Both the position numbers and the translations under genes were made by a program. A stretch of DNA of 64,000 nucleotides from positions 62,001-126,000 of the forward strand of contig NZ_QPMM01000009.1 in NCBI RefSeq assembly GCF_003419895.1, written 5' to 3'. How positions within the stretch are numbered: position 1 is the stretch's first letter; every line of letters begins with the position of its first letter. Below are positions 56,974 through 64,000 of the stretch, one piece after another. The DNA is from Chitinophaga silvatica (GTDB lineage: Bacteria; Bacteroidota; Bacteroidia; Chitinophagales; Chitinophagaceae). The notes under the pieces were generated by a model. The model was not told where the DNA came from, made no database searches, and saw only the letters and a program-made list of their open reading frames with translations.

Positions 56974-59925
56974 TTAGGAAGTCTGACCTTCAAAATATCC
57001 AATCTTCTGCATCTTATTGATATCTAATGATAAAACATCATAATCCGAGATGACTTTGCCTTCCAGGATATAAAAACCACTCTTTTGAAGGGGGTATTTC
57101 TTCAGGCTATCCGGAAAATGAACAGTGTCTATATATGAGCCTTCTCTATCTAAAAAAGTACCAAAACACATAGGTTCACCTTTATTGCTACGGAGATATT
57201 TGATAGTCACCAGGTATCCAAGCGTGATAATGGGTTTGTTGATATACTGATGAAATAACCGGGCCGGTATATATTGTTCCTGTTCGTGTTGCAGCACCTC
57301 GAAAGGTGATTGAAGGGGAAATCCTAATAAATCTATTTCATCAAATGCATCTTCATGTGAGTGATACGCGAGTTTTGGCAGATCACAATTTACAGTTGGG
57401 GTACCAAACAGGGGTAGAGTATGTGTTGGGATGGCTTCCCGGTTTCGGACCAGCAAACTGCTTTTCCATAGTAATTCTTTCTTGGTAAAACCTGTGAATT
57501 TAAAACAACCGATACGTATAAGAATTTCGAGTTGCTCAGGGCCGGGAGCAATTCGACTGGTAAAATCTTCCAGGTGCAGAAAAGGTCCATTCTGTTCCCT
57601 GTTTGATAAAATACTTGCAGCTAATGCTTCTTCCAGTCCTTCTATATGTATCATTCCTACGAATACATCATTGCCTTTAATATTCGTATAGTAATCACTG
57701 TTATTAATACAGGGGGGATGAATATCTACTCCGGTTTTTTTCAACTCCCTGAAATAAAGTTCACGGCTATAGAATCCACCGAAATTATTGATTACAGCCA
57801 CCATAAATTCAGCAGGGAAGTAGGTTTTCAGATACAGACTTTGATAGCTCTCTACGGCAAAACTTGCAGAATGGGCTTTGGAAAAGGAATAGTTGGCGAA
57901 ACTGGCGATCTGTCGCCATAACTCTGCAGAAACGTCCTGTGGGCGCCCCAGGCGTTTACAGTTATCAAAGAACTGGTCTTCAATTTTTTTTAAATTATTT
58001 GCTCCTCTGTATTTCCCTGCCATAGCCCGGCGGAGGGTATCAGCATCTGCAAGCGGGAGATCTGCAAAGTAGTGAGCTACTTTAATTACGTCTTCCTGGT
58101 AAACCATGATTCCGAATGTTTCATGCAGTAGCTCCTCAATAACGGGATGCAGATATGTTACCTGGTCGGGGTTTCGAAAGCGATGTATATATTGTTTCAT
58201 CATGCCCGATTGAGCAACACCTGGTCTTATAATTGAGCTGGCAGCCACCAGCGACAGGTAGTCGCTGCAGCGGAGTTTCAGCAGCAACTGGCGCATAGCT
58301 GGCGATTCGATATAAAAACAGCCAATAGTATTCACTGTTTCCAGGTTCTTCTTTACTCTGCTATCTAATTGAAATGCTTTTACATTGTGAATATCTATAT
58401 CTATATGTTTATTTTTTTTGATGATTTCGATAGCATCCTTGATATGTCCTAATCCTCTTTGAGACAGGATATCGAACTTATACAGACCAATTTTCTCGGC
58501 CTGCCACATATCCATCTGTGCAGTAATAAAACCTTTGGGAGGGAGGTAAGTAGTACAGCAATAATGAATAGGATTTTCACTGATGAGAATACCACCGGCA
58601 TGTATACTCATGTGATTGGGATACGATTTTTCTGTAGCCATCATCTGGCTGTAATAGATGATTTTCCGATGAATGCTGTCATTCTCCAATTGCAGCTTGA
58701 AACCATTTTCCAGGATAGTATCAATTTCTTTTTTCGGCAAGCCATATACTTTGCCTAATTCCCTGATGATGGCATTGGTTTGAAAAGTGGTAACTGTTCC
58801 CAATAAGGCTGTATGTTCTTTCCCATATTTGTTGAAGATGTATTCGATGATAGTGTCGCGGTCGCGCCAGGAGAAATCCAGATCAAAGTCGGGCGGTGAA
58901 CTGCGATAGGGGTTGAGAAACCGTTCGAAGTAAAGATCGAGCTCAATGGGGTCTACATCCGTAATAGCCAGACAATAGGCTACTATTGAGTTGGCGCCGC
59001 TACCTCTTCCTACATAGAAGAAGCCTTGTTGCCGGGCATAGCGTATTATATCCCAGGTAATGAGGAAATAGGATTCAAAATCCAGTTGTGTAATAATGGC
59101 GAGTTCTTTTTCAATTCTTGCCAGTGCAACGGTATTATCTTCGCCATATCTGTATTGCATGCCTTCAAGAGCCAGCCCTCTTAGTTTTTTTTGGTCTTCT
59201 TCTTTGCTGCCGGCAAAAAATAGTTTGTTTCTGGGAACATTAAAATCGATCTCTATTCCGCATGCTTCCATGATTTTTAATGTATTTCTGACAATATGCG
59301 GATAGTTGGCGTATCGTTCTATCAGTTGGGCGGGAGAAACGAATTGTTCATCCGTTCTGGCTGTGGTGTCGGGCGATAATTGAGTGATGAGAATATTTTG
59401 ATCGATGGCCCGAAGCAGGCGATGTAATTCGAAGTGTTCATTATCCTGAAAGGTAACGGGATGAAGAATAACCAGTTTATGTTGCAGGGCAATAGTATCT
59501 GTTCTGAATAATTTATTCAGTTCCCAGTATTTGACGCCTATTAGTTCATTAGGCAGAAGTTGAGCAGGGGCAATACTTCCCCAGTTATATATCGCGAATG
59601 TATGGGGAAGTACAGGAGCCCGATCGGGGAAGGAAGTTGCTTCTTCAAGATGTGTAGATAGGAAATGGTTGATATGGTACCAGCCTTCAATATTTTTTGC
59701 GAGCAGGATGTATTTGAGATCATTATTGTTACGGCATTCGATGCCGAGGATAGGTTTTATATCTTTTTGCTGGCAGTAATCAACAAATTCCCAGGCGTCG
59801 GCAGTCAGGTTGATATTGGTAAGCGCGAGGGTGCGAATACCTAGCTCAAAGGCTTTATCAACCAATGTGGCTACGGGCATGGTGCCGTATCTGAGGCTGA
59901 AGAATGTTTTACAATTCAGGAACAT
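56974..59925 (-). CDS. dnaE2: DNA polymerase III alpha-subunit homologue (error-prone DnaE type, PHP site decayed)
   Basis: A 983-residue C-family polymerase, shorter than the replicative DnaE (about 1150+). Parts: N-terminal PHP domain (1-260), polymerase core with the catalytic aspartates in PPDFDLDFSW (about 343-352) and FYVGRGSGANSIVAYCL before it, HhH and OB-fold at the end (TLGYLVTIKYLRSNKGEPMC). The PHP metal site is decayed: the usual HxH near the start reads LNCKT (3-7), and the DH of ALTDH reads ALTNI (34-38). So it should lack PHP proofreading. It is downstream of dinB on the same strand, with three tandem repeats between them. It is probably the translesion polymerase rather than the replicase. 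Confidence 0.88.
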   Translation of the reverse strand: MFLNCKTFFSLRYGTMPVATLVDKAFELGIRTLALTNINLTADAWEFVDYCQQKDIKPILGIECRNNNDLKYILLAKNIEGWYHINHFLSTHLEEATSFPDRAPVLPHTFAIYNWGSIAPAQLLPNELIGVKYWELNKLFRTDTIALQHKLVILHPVTFQDNEHFELHRLLRAIDQNILITQLSPDTTARTDEQFVSPAQLIERYANYPHIVRNTLKIMEACGIEIDFNVPRNKLFFAGSKEEDQKKLRGLALEGMQYRYGEDNTVALARIEKELAIITQLDFESYFLITWDIIRYARQQGFFYVGRGSGANSIVAYCLAITDVDPIELDLYFERFLNPYRSSPPDFDLDFSWRDRDTIIEYIFNKYGKEHTALLGTVTTFQTNAIIRELGKVYGLPKKEIDTILENGFKLQLENDSIHRKIIYYSQMMATEKSYPNHMSIHAGGILISENPIHYCCTTYLPPKGFITAQMDMWQAEKIGLYKFDILSQRGLGHIKDAIEIIKKNKHIDIDIHNVKAFQLDSRVKKNLETVNTIGCFYIESPAMRQLLLKLRCSDYLSLVAASSIIRPGVAQSGMMKQYIHRFRNPDQVTYLHPVIEELLHETFGIMVYQEDVIKVAHYFADLPLADADTLRRAMAGKYRGANNLKKIEDQFFDNCKRLGRPQDVSAELWRQIASFANYSFSKAHSASFAVESYQSLYLKTYFPAEFMVAVINNFGGFYSRELYFRELKKTGVDIHPPCINNSDYYTNIKGNDVFVGMIHIEGLEEALAASILSNREQNGPFLHLEDFTSRIAPGPEQLEILIRIGCFKFTGFTKKELLWKSSLLVRNREAIPTHTLPLFGTPTVNCDLPKLAYHSHEDAFDEIDLLGFPLQSPFEVLQHEQEQYIPARLFHQYINKPIITLGYLVTIKYLRSNKGEPMCFGTFLDREGSYIDTVHFPDSLKKYPLQKSGFYILEGKVISDYDVLSLDINKMQKIGYFEGQTS

Positions 59926-59927
59926 CA

Positions 59928-60118
59928 GTTATAAATTTCTTTGGGAAGATTCCGGTATTCTTTTGAGTTTTATTTAGATAGATCATCATCGGTTATAAAT
60001 TTCTTTGGGAAGATTCCGGTATTCTTTTGAATTTTTATATAGATAGATCATCACCCATTATAAATTTCCTTCGAAAGAATCTGTATGCCCCTGAAGTGTT
60101 TTAGATAGATTATCATCT
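59928..60118. repeat. Three tandem ~64-bp repeats between dinB and dnaE
   Basis: Units start at 59928, 59992 and 60057. The first two differ at only a few bases; the third is clearly diverged. A fourth start (GTTATACATTT) begins at 60119, inside the dinB coding end. Each unit has the GGAAGATTCC palindrome and an AGATAGAT-ATCATC end. No coding function is visible. They form the intercistronic leader of dnaE. Confidence 0.9.
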
Positions 60119-61294
60119 GTTATACATTTTTCTTTCAGGTGGAGTTACATTAGTTCCTTTCATGAGATATTGCCAGCCGAAGCGATTTTTTATATGATCG
60201 ATGGCCTGGTAGAGTGCAATCATTTCCTGGCTGTCGTCGAATAGATTAATCTGATAGTTACCCTGAACGAGGTGACTAAACCGTACTCCGATTAATCTGA
60301 CTAATAAGCGGCGATCATAAAGTTTCTGAAAGAGGTCTTTTACTTTTTCGAGTAATACATGATCTGAGCAACTATAGGGGATGGTAGCTTGTTTGGTAAC
60401 GGTTTGAAAATCGGAGTACCTGATTTTTACGGTAATGCAACCGGTAAGTTTATTTTGTTGGCGTAGCTCAAATGCAATTTTTTCTGTCATGCGTACTAGT
60501 TCGGCGTGTAATAGTGCGATATCAATAGTATCGGCAGGAAAAGTATTTTCTGTGGAGATAGATTTTTGTTCGTAGTAAGGCACCACTGGTGATTCATCTA
60601 TACCATTGGCTTTTTTCCAAAGGGCAATTCCGTTTTTTCCCATCCATGCTTCCAGCAGGGAGATAGGCACTTCGCTGAGTGTTTTCACGGTTTCTACGCC
60701 ACGGCGCCTCAGTTGGGCACCGGTTTCACGGCCAACCATAGGTATTTTTTCTACGGCCAGTGGTGCCAGGAAAGATTTTTCTTCTCCAAAGTGGATTTCC
60801 AGTTGTCCGTTAGGTTTAGCTTCATCTGTAGCTACTTTGGATACTAGTTTATTAGATGCTAATCCGAAAGAAATGGGTAATCCTGATTCTTTGATAATCT
60901 TTTTCCGAAGTTCTGTTGTCCATTTTAATGACCCGAAAAATTTATCCATTCCTGAAATATCCAGGTAGAATTCATCGATGGATGATTTCTCATACAGGGG
61001 GGCCTGATCGGCAATAACAGCCGTTACTTCCCTCGATTTTTCACTGTAACGTTCTATATCCCCACTTCTTACGATAGCGTGCGGACATAAGCGTAATGCT
61101 GTTTTCATGGGCATGGCAGAATGAATACCAAATTTTCTGGCTTCATAACTACAGGCCGATACAACAGCCCGATCGCTACTTCCGCCGATCAGCAGCGGTT
61201 TACCGCGTAAGCTATCATCCTGCAAACACTCTACGGATACAAAAAAACAATCCAGATCAAAATGCACAATAGTACGTTGTTGTAAGGCGATCAT
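60113..61294 (-). CDS. dinB: DNA polymerase IV (Y-family)
   Basis: A 393-residue translesion polymerase. The catalytic aspartate is D13 in HFDLDCFFVSVE, and D107-E108 lie in SSIDEFYLDIS; both are intact, so this is a true DinB rather than an inactive ImuB. FGLASNKLVSKVATDEAKP is the helix-hairpin-helix region, and the little-finger domain follows. The C-terminal QINLF (348-352) fits the QxxLF clamp-binding motif. The ATG at 61294 is chosen because the conserved start begins there; the frame is open further, but not family-like. It leads an apparent operon with dnaE. Paired CTAA-N5-TTAG operators lie about 150 bases upstream. Confidence 0.93.
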   Translation of the reverse strand: MIALQQRTIVHFDLDCFFVSVECLQDDSLRGKPLLIGGSSDRAVVSACSYEARKFGIHSAMPMKTALRLCPHAIVRSGDIERYSEKSREVTAVIADQAPLYEKSSIDEFYLDISGMDKFFGSLKWTTELRKKIIKESGLPISFGLASNKLVSKVATDEAKPNGQLEIHFGEEKSFLAPLAVEKIPMVGRETGAQLRRRGVETVKTLSEVPISLLEAWMGKNGIALWKKANGIDESPVVPYYEQKSISTENTFPADTIDIALLHAELVRMTEKIAFELRQQNKLTGCITVKIRYSDFQTVTKQATIPYSCSDHVLLEKVKDLFQKLYDRRLLVRLIGVRFSHLVQGNYQINLFDDSQEMIALYQAIDHIKNRFGWQYLMKGTNVTPPERKMYNR

Positions 61295-61446
61295 TTTAAT
61301 ACAGTTAAAGGGTAAATAAAAAAGGACAGAACAAGTTAACAACCTGAATAAAAAGCGATACGGATGGCGGACCGGGCAGAGGGGAAGATAGTAGTGCAAC
61401 TGGCCTGCCAGCCGGAATCACTTTTTCTGGTTTCAGGACTGCTAAG

Positions 61447-61480
61447 TTACTAAATATTTTAGTAATGCTAAATAATTTAG
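61447..61480. promoter_or_regulatory. Paired operator (CTAA-N5-TTAG x2) between dinB and the SdpI-like gene
   Basis: Site A is the 19-bp palindrome TTACTAAATATTTTAGTAA (61447-61465); site B is CTAAATAATTTAG (61468-61480). Their centres are 18 bp apart. The same half-site and spacing occur twice upstream of the LexA-like gene. The region 61295-61621 is otherwise non-coding. Confidence 0.75.
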
Positions 61481-61621
61481 TAAAAAAATATTAAGATTTT
61501 TCTAAGAAGCATTTTTCGTAACTTTAGTATGTACATAACTGAGAGCCAATAGATAACAAGTAATCAGATAAACGAAAGGAGCACAAGCAACGCAGATAGT
61601 TTTACCTTTAAACTTATCTTC

Positions 61622-62272
61622 ATGAAACCCAAGGATCTTCCTAAAGAATTACTTATCCTGGCTTTGTTATTATTACCGATGGTTTACCTCGCCATCATCT
61701 GGAATCATTTACCTCAGAATATTCCCAGCAGTTTTAATCCTTCGGGTGAGGGTGGAAAAAGCGATTTCCTGCTTTTAATGATCTTTCTGTTTTTTACCAA
61801 TGGATTGATTTATATTCTATTCAGGTATTTGCCAGATACAAATACAATGACTACCACTGTGGCGGAGCATAAGGAGTACTATAGGATTCGCTTTATTATT
61901 CATATTTATCAGTCAATATTTACCTGCCTCATTATTTTCATGGTAAGTCAGGGGCAACCATTCATAATGGAAAGATGGGTATTCGTGGGAGATGGAGTGC
62001 TGATTACCGGAATTGGTATTTACCTGCGGAAGCTGAAACCCAATTATTATGTGGGAGTAAGAACAGCTTATACTTTAAAAAGCCCTGAGATTTGGAACCA
62101 GACTCACCGTATGGCCAGTACGTTGTGGATAACTGCGGGGATAGTGATTATTATTTCAGGTTTCTTCCTGTCATTAATCACAGGCGTGTTCATTATTTTC
62201 TTCGTGGCGCTTGTGCTGGCTGCATTGCCTTATATTTATTCGTTCAGACTGTATTATAAGGATAAGGGCTAA
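61622..62272 (+). CDS. SdpI/DUF1648-family membrane protein
   Basis: A 216-residue membrane protein. An N-terminal DUF1648 helix pair (LILALLLLPMVYLAIIWNHL; PQNIPSSFNPSGEGGKSDFL) is followed by further helices, and the SdpI signature lies at about 140-160 (KLKPNYYVGVRTAYTLKSPE then IWNQTHRMAS). In Bacillus SdpI protects against and senses the SdpC toxin; in Bacteroidota the role is unknown. It shares its upstream region, and the paired repressor sites, with dinB, so it may be part of the same stress response. It ends at a two-way terminator. Confidence 0.85.
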   Translation: MKPKDLPKELLILALLLLPMVYLAIIWNHLPQNIPSSFNPSGEGGKSDFLLLMIFLFFTNGLIYILFRYLPDTNTMTTTVAEHKEYYRIRFIIHIYQSIFTCLIIFMVSQGQPFIMERWVFVGDGVLITGIGIYLRKLKPNYYVGVRTAYTLKSPEIWNQTHRMASTLWITAGIVIIISGFFLSLITGVFIIFFVALVLAALPYIYSFRLYYKDKG

Positions 62273-62295
62273 TTACAATTATCTGAAAACTATAA

Positions 62296-62330
62296 AAAAA
62301 TAAAGCGGGTAATTTACCCGCTTTATTTTT
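62296..62330. terminator. Bidirectional terminator
   Basis: A perfect 15-bp stem (AAAAATAAAGCGGGT and its complement) around a 5-base loop lies between the convergent SdpI-like and membrane-protein genes. Confidence 0.93.
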
Positions 62331-62776
62331 TAGAACCAACCTTTACCTAAAGCCTCACGGAAAGGCCATGGGATCAGTGCCAATATCAGAATGAAGGCCA
62401 GACCGAAAAAGATAAGACCTAATTTATGTTTTTGAGCATCTGTTGCTGCTTTCTTAATTTTTGATTTGCCAATATGTACTAATGCAATAGCAACAATGGC
62501 CAAAATTTCGTGTTCTACAGTAAAGAAACGCAATACAGGGTCTTTCATCGCAGCGCCCATATCAGCCAATCCGGCTTTGGAAAGTGGACTTACAAAGAAA
62601 TACAGGATCAGGCCTACCAGCAATTGAAGATCACAAGCAATCATAAAGAAGAGCCCAGCCTTCTTATCTGCAGGTGTAAACGGCGTTTTGCCGGTAACAC
62701 CTTTTAATGAACGGATAACAGCCCAGAGTCCGGCCAGCACTATCGCCCATCGTAAAAATGAGTGTAGATGTAACAT
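62330..62776 (-). CDS. Small membrane protein of unknown function
   Basis: A 148-residue protein with four likely membrane helices (about 10-25, 45-65, 85-105, 120-140). His residues at the ends of helices (MLHLHSFLRW; VEHEILAIVAIALVHIGKSK) raise the possibility of heme or metal binding, but no family is certain. The ATG at 62776 is used rather than the upstream one at 62815, since the promoter element at 62798-62805 lies between them. It is divergent from the LexA-like gene. Confidence 0.65.
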   Translation of the reverse strand: MLHLHSFLRWAIVLAGLWAVIRSLKGVTGKTPFTPADKKAGLFFMIACDLQLLVGLILYFFVSPLSKAGLADMGAAMKDPVLRFFTVEHEILAIVAIALVHIGKSKIKKAATDAQKHKLGLIFFGLAFILILALIPWPFREALGKGWF

Positions 62777-62797
62777 ATCTGATTGAATTTTACCGGA

Positions 62798-62805
62798 CAA
62801 AAATA
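62798..62805 (-). promoter_or_regulatory. -7 element TATTTTTG of the small membrane-protein gene
   Basis: Exact TAnnTTTG on the minus strand; predicted transcript start near 62793 and a leader of about 17 bases before the ATG at 62776. Confidence 0.55.
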
Positions 62806-62824
62806 AGAGAAGCACTCGAATATA

Positions 62825-62857
62825 TTTGGTTATTTATAAAAATATTTGCTAATTTTG
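62825..62857 (+). promoter_or_regulatory. Promoter of the LexA-like gene
   Basis: TTTG (62825-62828), a 21-base spacer, TAATTTTG (62850-62857). The start is predicted near 62862. One operator overlaps the -7 element and the other lies at about +13, a layout suited to repression. Confidence 0.72.
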
Positions 62858-62881
62858 TTAGCATGGTACTAAATTATTTAG
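62848..62881. promoter_or_regulatory. Paired operator (CTAA-N5-TTAG x2) at the LexA-like gene
   Basis: Site A: GCTAATTTTGTTAGC (62848-62862), over the -7 element. Site B: CTAAATTATTTAG (62869-62881), ending 4 bases before the start codon. Site B is the reverse complement of the dinB-side site CTAAATAATTTAG. Centres are 20 bp apart. Confidence 0.78.
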
Positions 62882-62884
62882 ATT

Positions 62885-63637
62885 ATGTCCATCGTCTGCC
62901 GCAACTTAAAATACCTGCGTAAACAAAAATCCTGGACGCAGCAGGAGTTTGCCGATAAGCTTGGCATCAAACGTTCCTTATTGGGTGCTTACGAAGAAGA
63001 ACGTGCAGAGCCCCGCACAGAAGTACTGGAACAAGTGAGTGATATGTTTCGTGTATCCATCGATGATCTGTTACGTCGCGATCTTGGCTCCCAGAAAGAT
63101 AACTTCCTGGAAAAACGCCGGCAGCTTAAGCTGGGGAATTCCAGACAGGCTATCCAGTTTGTGCCGGTTAAAGCTGCTGCAGGTTATCTCGCCGGCTATA
63201 ATGATGAAGAATTCATCGAAGAACTGAATACCTTCACATTGCCGATGTTAGGTGCTGGTGATTACAGAGCTTTTGAAATTGCAGGGGATTCCATGCTTCC
63301 TGTTACCTCAGGATCCGTAATCGTTTGTCATAAGGTGGATGGCTGGGAAGAAATTAAAAATAATGAAACCTATGTGGTCATCACCGCAAGGGAAGGAATT
63401 GTTTTTAAACGTATTCTTAAAAGCAACCGATCCAAATCAAAAATTACCCTGGCTTCAGATAATCCGCAATTCGAGCCTTATGGCGTAGAAATGGAAGATG
63501 TACTGGAACTCTGGCAATCGGATGCCGTAATAAGCAAAGCCGGTCAGCAAAGCAGAATGAGCGTAAATCACCTGGCCGATATGGTAAATCACCTCCAGGA
63601 TCAGGTTAGCTTGCTGAAAAAGAAGTTGAAAGACTAA
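62885..63637 (+). CDS. LexA-like repressor: XRE helix-turn-helix plus S24 autopeptidase
   Basis: A 250-residue DNA-binding repressor. The N-terminal XRE domain (LKYLRKQKSWTQQEFADKLG and IKRSLLGAYEEERAEP) spans about 5-65. A LexA/UmuD-type S24 domain follows: the self-cleavage site AAAGY (cut between A99 and G100), the nucleophile S136 in GDSML, and the general-base K175 in GIVFKRI. A C-terminal helix (LADMVNHLQDQVSLLKKKLK) may give a coiled coil. On RecA activation it should cleave itself and release its operators. It is not canonical LexA (winged helix) but takes its place. Two CTAA-N5-TTAG sites lie in its own promoter. Confidence 0.9.
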   Translation: MSIVCRNLKYLRKQKSWTQQEFADKLGIKRSLLGAYEEERAEPRTEVLEQVSDMFRVSIDDLLRRDLGSQKDNFLEKRRQLKLGNSRQAIQFVPVKAAAGYLAGYNDEEFIEELNTFTLPMLGAGDYRAFEIAGDSMLPVTSGSVIVCHKVDGWEEIKNNETYVVITAREGIVFKRILKSNRSKSKITLASDNPQFEPYGVEMEDVLELWQSDAVISKAGQQSRMSVNHLADMVNHLQDQVSLLKKKLKD

Positions 63638-63742
63638 TTCTCAGAATTTTATTACCTTTAACTACGTTAATCCCTGATTCACTGCGGTTTTCAGGCAGCT
63701 TTAACTGCTTAAACCACTGGAAACAAGGAATTTCATAACAAT

Positions 63743-63774
63743 TTTGTTTTTTCTGAAATCTTATTGTATCTTTG
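63743..63774 (+). promoter_or_regulatory. Promoter of rpsU
   Basis: TTTG (63743-63746), a 20-base spacer, TATCTTTG (63767-63774). Start near 63779 with a leader of about 23 bases. Confidence 0.75.
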
Positions 63775-63801
63775 CGTTCCTAAAAATAATGAGGCAAAAT
63801 T

Positions 63802-63999
63802 ATGTTGATAATTGATTCTAAAGACTGCGAAAACATAGACAAGGCGCTTAAAAAATATAAGAAAAAATTTGAGAAAGCACGCATCCTGCTGCAACTCAGA
63901 ACACGCCAGTCTTTCACCAAACCATCTGTTAAACGTCGTAACGAAGTGCTGAAGGCAGTTTACAAACAACAGTTGGCTTCTGGTAAATTCGACGCTTAA
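63802..63999 (+). CDS. rpsU: 30S ribosomal protein S21
   Basis: A 65-residue basic protein that joins the small subunit near the anti-Shine-Dalgarno helix. The start MLIIDSKDCENIDKALKKYK and the following KFEKARILLQLRTRQSFTKP are the Bacteroidota form of S21, with the arginine-rich tail shortened. The ATG at 63802 is about 23 bases after a consensus promoter. No Shine-Dalgarno sequence is seen before it, as expected for Bacteroidota. Confidence 0.95.
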   Translation: MLIIDSKDCENIDKALKKYKKKFEKARILLQLRTRQSFTKPSVKRRNEVLKAVYKQQLASGKFDA

Positions 64000-64000
64000 T

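Noticed and set aside
1..64000. CRISPR arrays, tRNA or rRNA genes, insertion sequences, prophage
   Set aside because: None seen: no regularly spaced short repeats, no cloverleaf with a TTCGA arm noticed, and no transposase or phage structural gene. A tRNA scan could still find something I missed.

Overview
The window comes from a Bacteroidota chromosome, most likely Chitinophagaceae (Chitinophaga-like). The evidence is a short Bacteroidota-type S21, a TamL lipoprotein, a type IX secretion plug protein (DUF5103), paired DUF6443/RHS genes, signal peptides ending in AQ, and promoters of the Bacteroidota form TTTG-N19to22-TAnnTTTG. Genes are dense, on both strands and mostly housekeeping. All family assignments come from reading the sequence and from memory; no database search was run.

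Region by region. 1-10.8 kb: the 3' end of purL, a glycerophosphodiester phosphodiesterase, an alpha-oxoamine synthase (possible cysteate/serine acyltransferase), a PafA-like alkaline phosphatase, an enoyl-CoA hydratase, two secreted unknowns, a TPR protein, a ComA-like phosphosulfolactate synthase and aroE, separated by clear terminators. 11.1-22.2 kb: an AT-rich accessory island with two large RHS genes. The second ends in a lysozyme-like (SLT-type) tip and is followed by small lipoprotein or secreted genes that are good immunity candidates, plus a pseudopilin-like gene and a gene remnant. 22.3-33.1 kb: a methyltransferase, truB, tamL, an rRNA/tRNA methyltransferase, two coupled unknown envelope genes, a LolE-like permease and the T9SS plug protein. 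33.1-35.3 kb: NDH-2 flanked by two large inverted-repeat elements. 35.3-38.6 kb: glpK-glpF, a transaldolase-like aldolase and the SRP RNA gene (ffs). 38.6-44.9 kb: an RDD gene divergent from a SpoIIM-DUF4129-DUF4350-MoxR-DUF58 operon. 44.9-56 kb: riboflavin synthase, cobalamin adenosyltransferase, an ABC ATPase, gatC, trpS, a deoxynucleoside kinase, an outer-membrane/HhH pair, DUF3467, an Ldh-family dehydrogenase and lysC. 56-64 kb: a RES-Xre toxin-antitoxin pair, a dinB-dnaE error-prone polymerase operon, an SdpI-like membrane protein, a LexA-like HTH-S24 repressor and rpsU.

How the parts connect. The strongest regulatory story is at the right end. The LexA-like gene and the dinB/sdpI divergent region each carry two copies of the palindrome CTAA-N5-TTAG, 18-20 bp apart. 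This predicts an SOS-like regulon of dinB, a dnaE with a decayed PHP metal site, an SdpI homologue and the repressor itself. The ffs promoter fits the Bacteroidota consensus exactly and calibrates the start of transcription. Applied elsewhere, it predicts leaderless or nearly leaderless mRNAs for several genes and corrects several start codons. The best candidate for a little-described system is the RHS protein with a peptidoglycan-hydrolase-like tip plus lipoprotein immunity genes at 14.3-22.2 kb.
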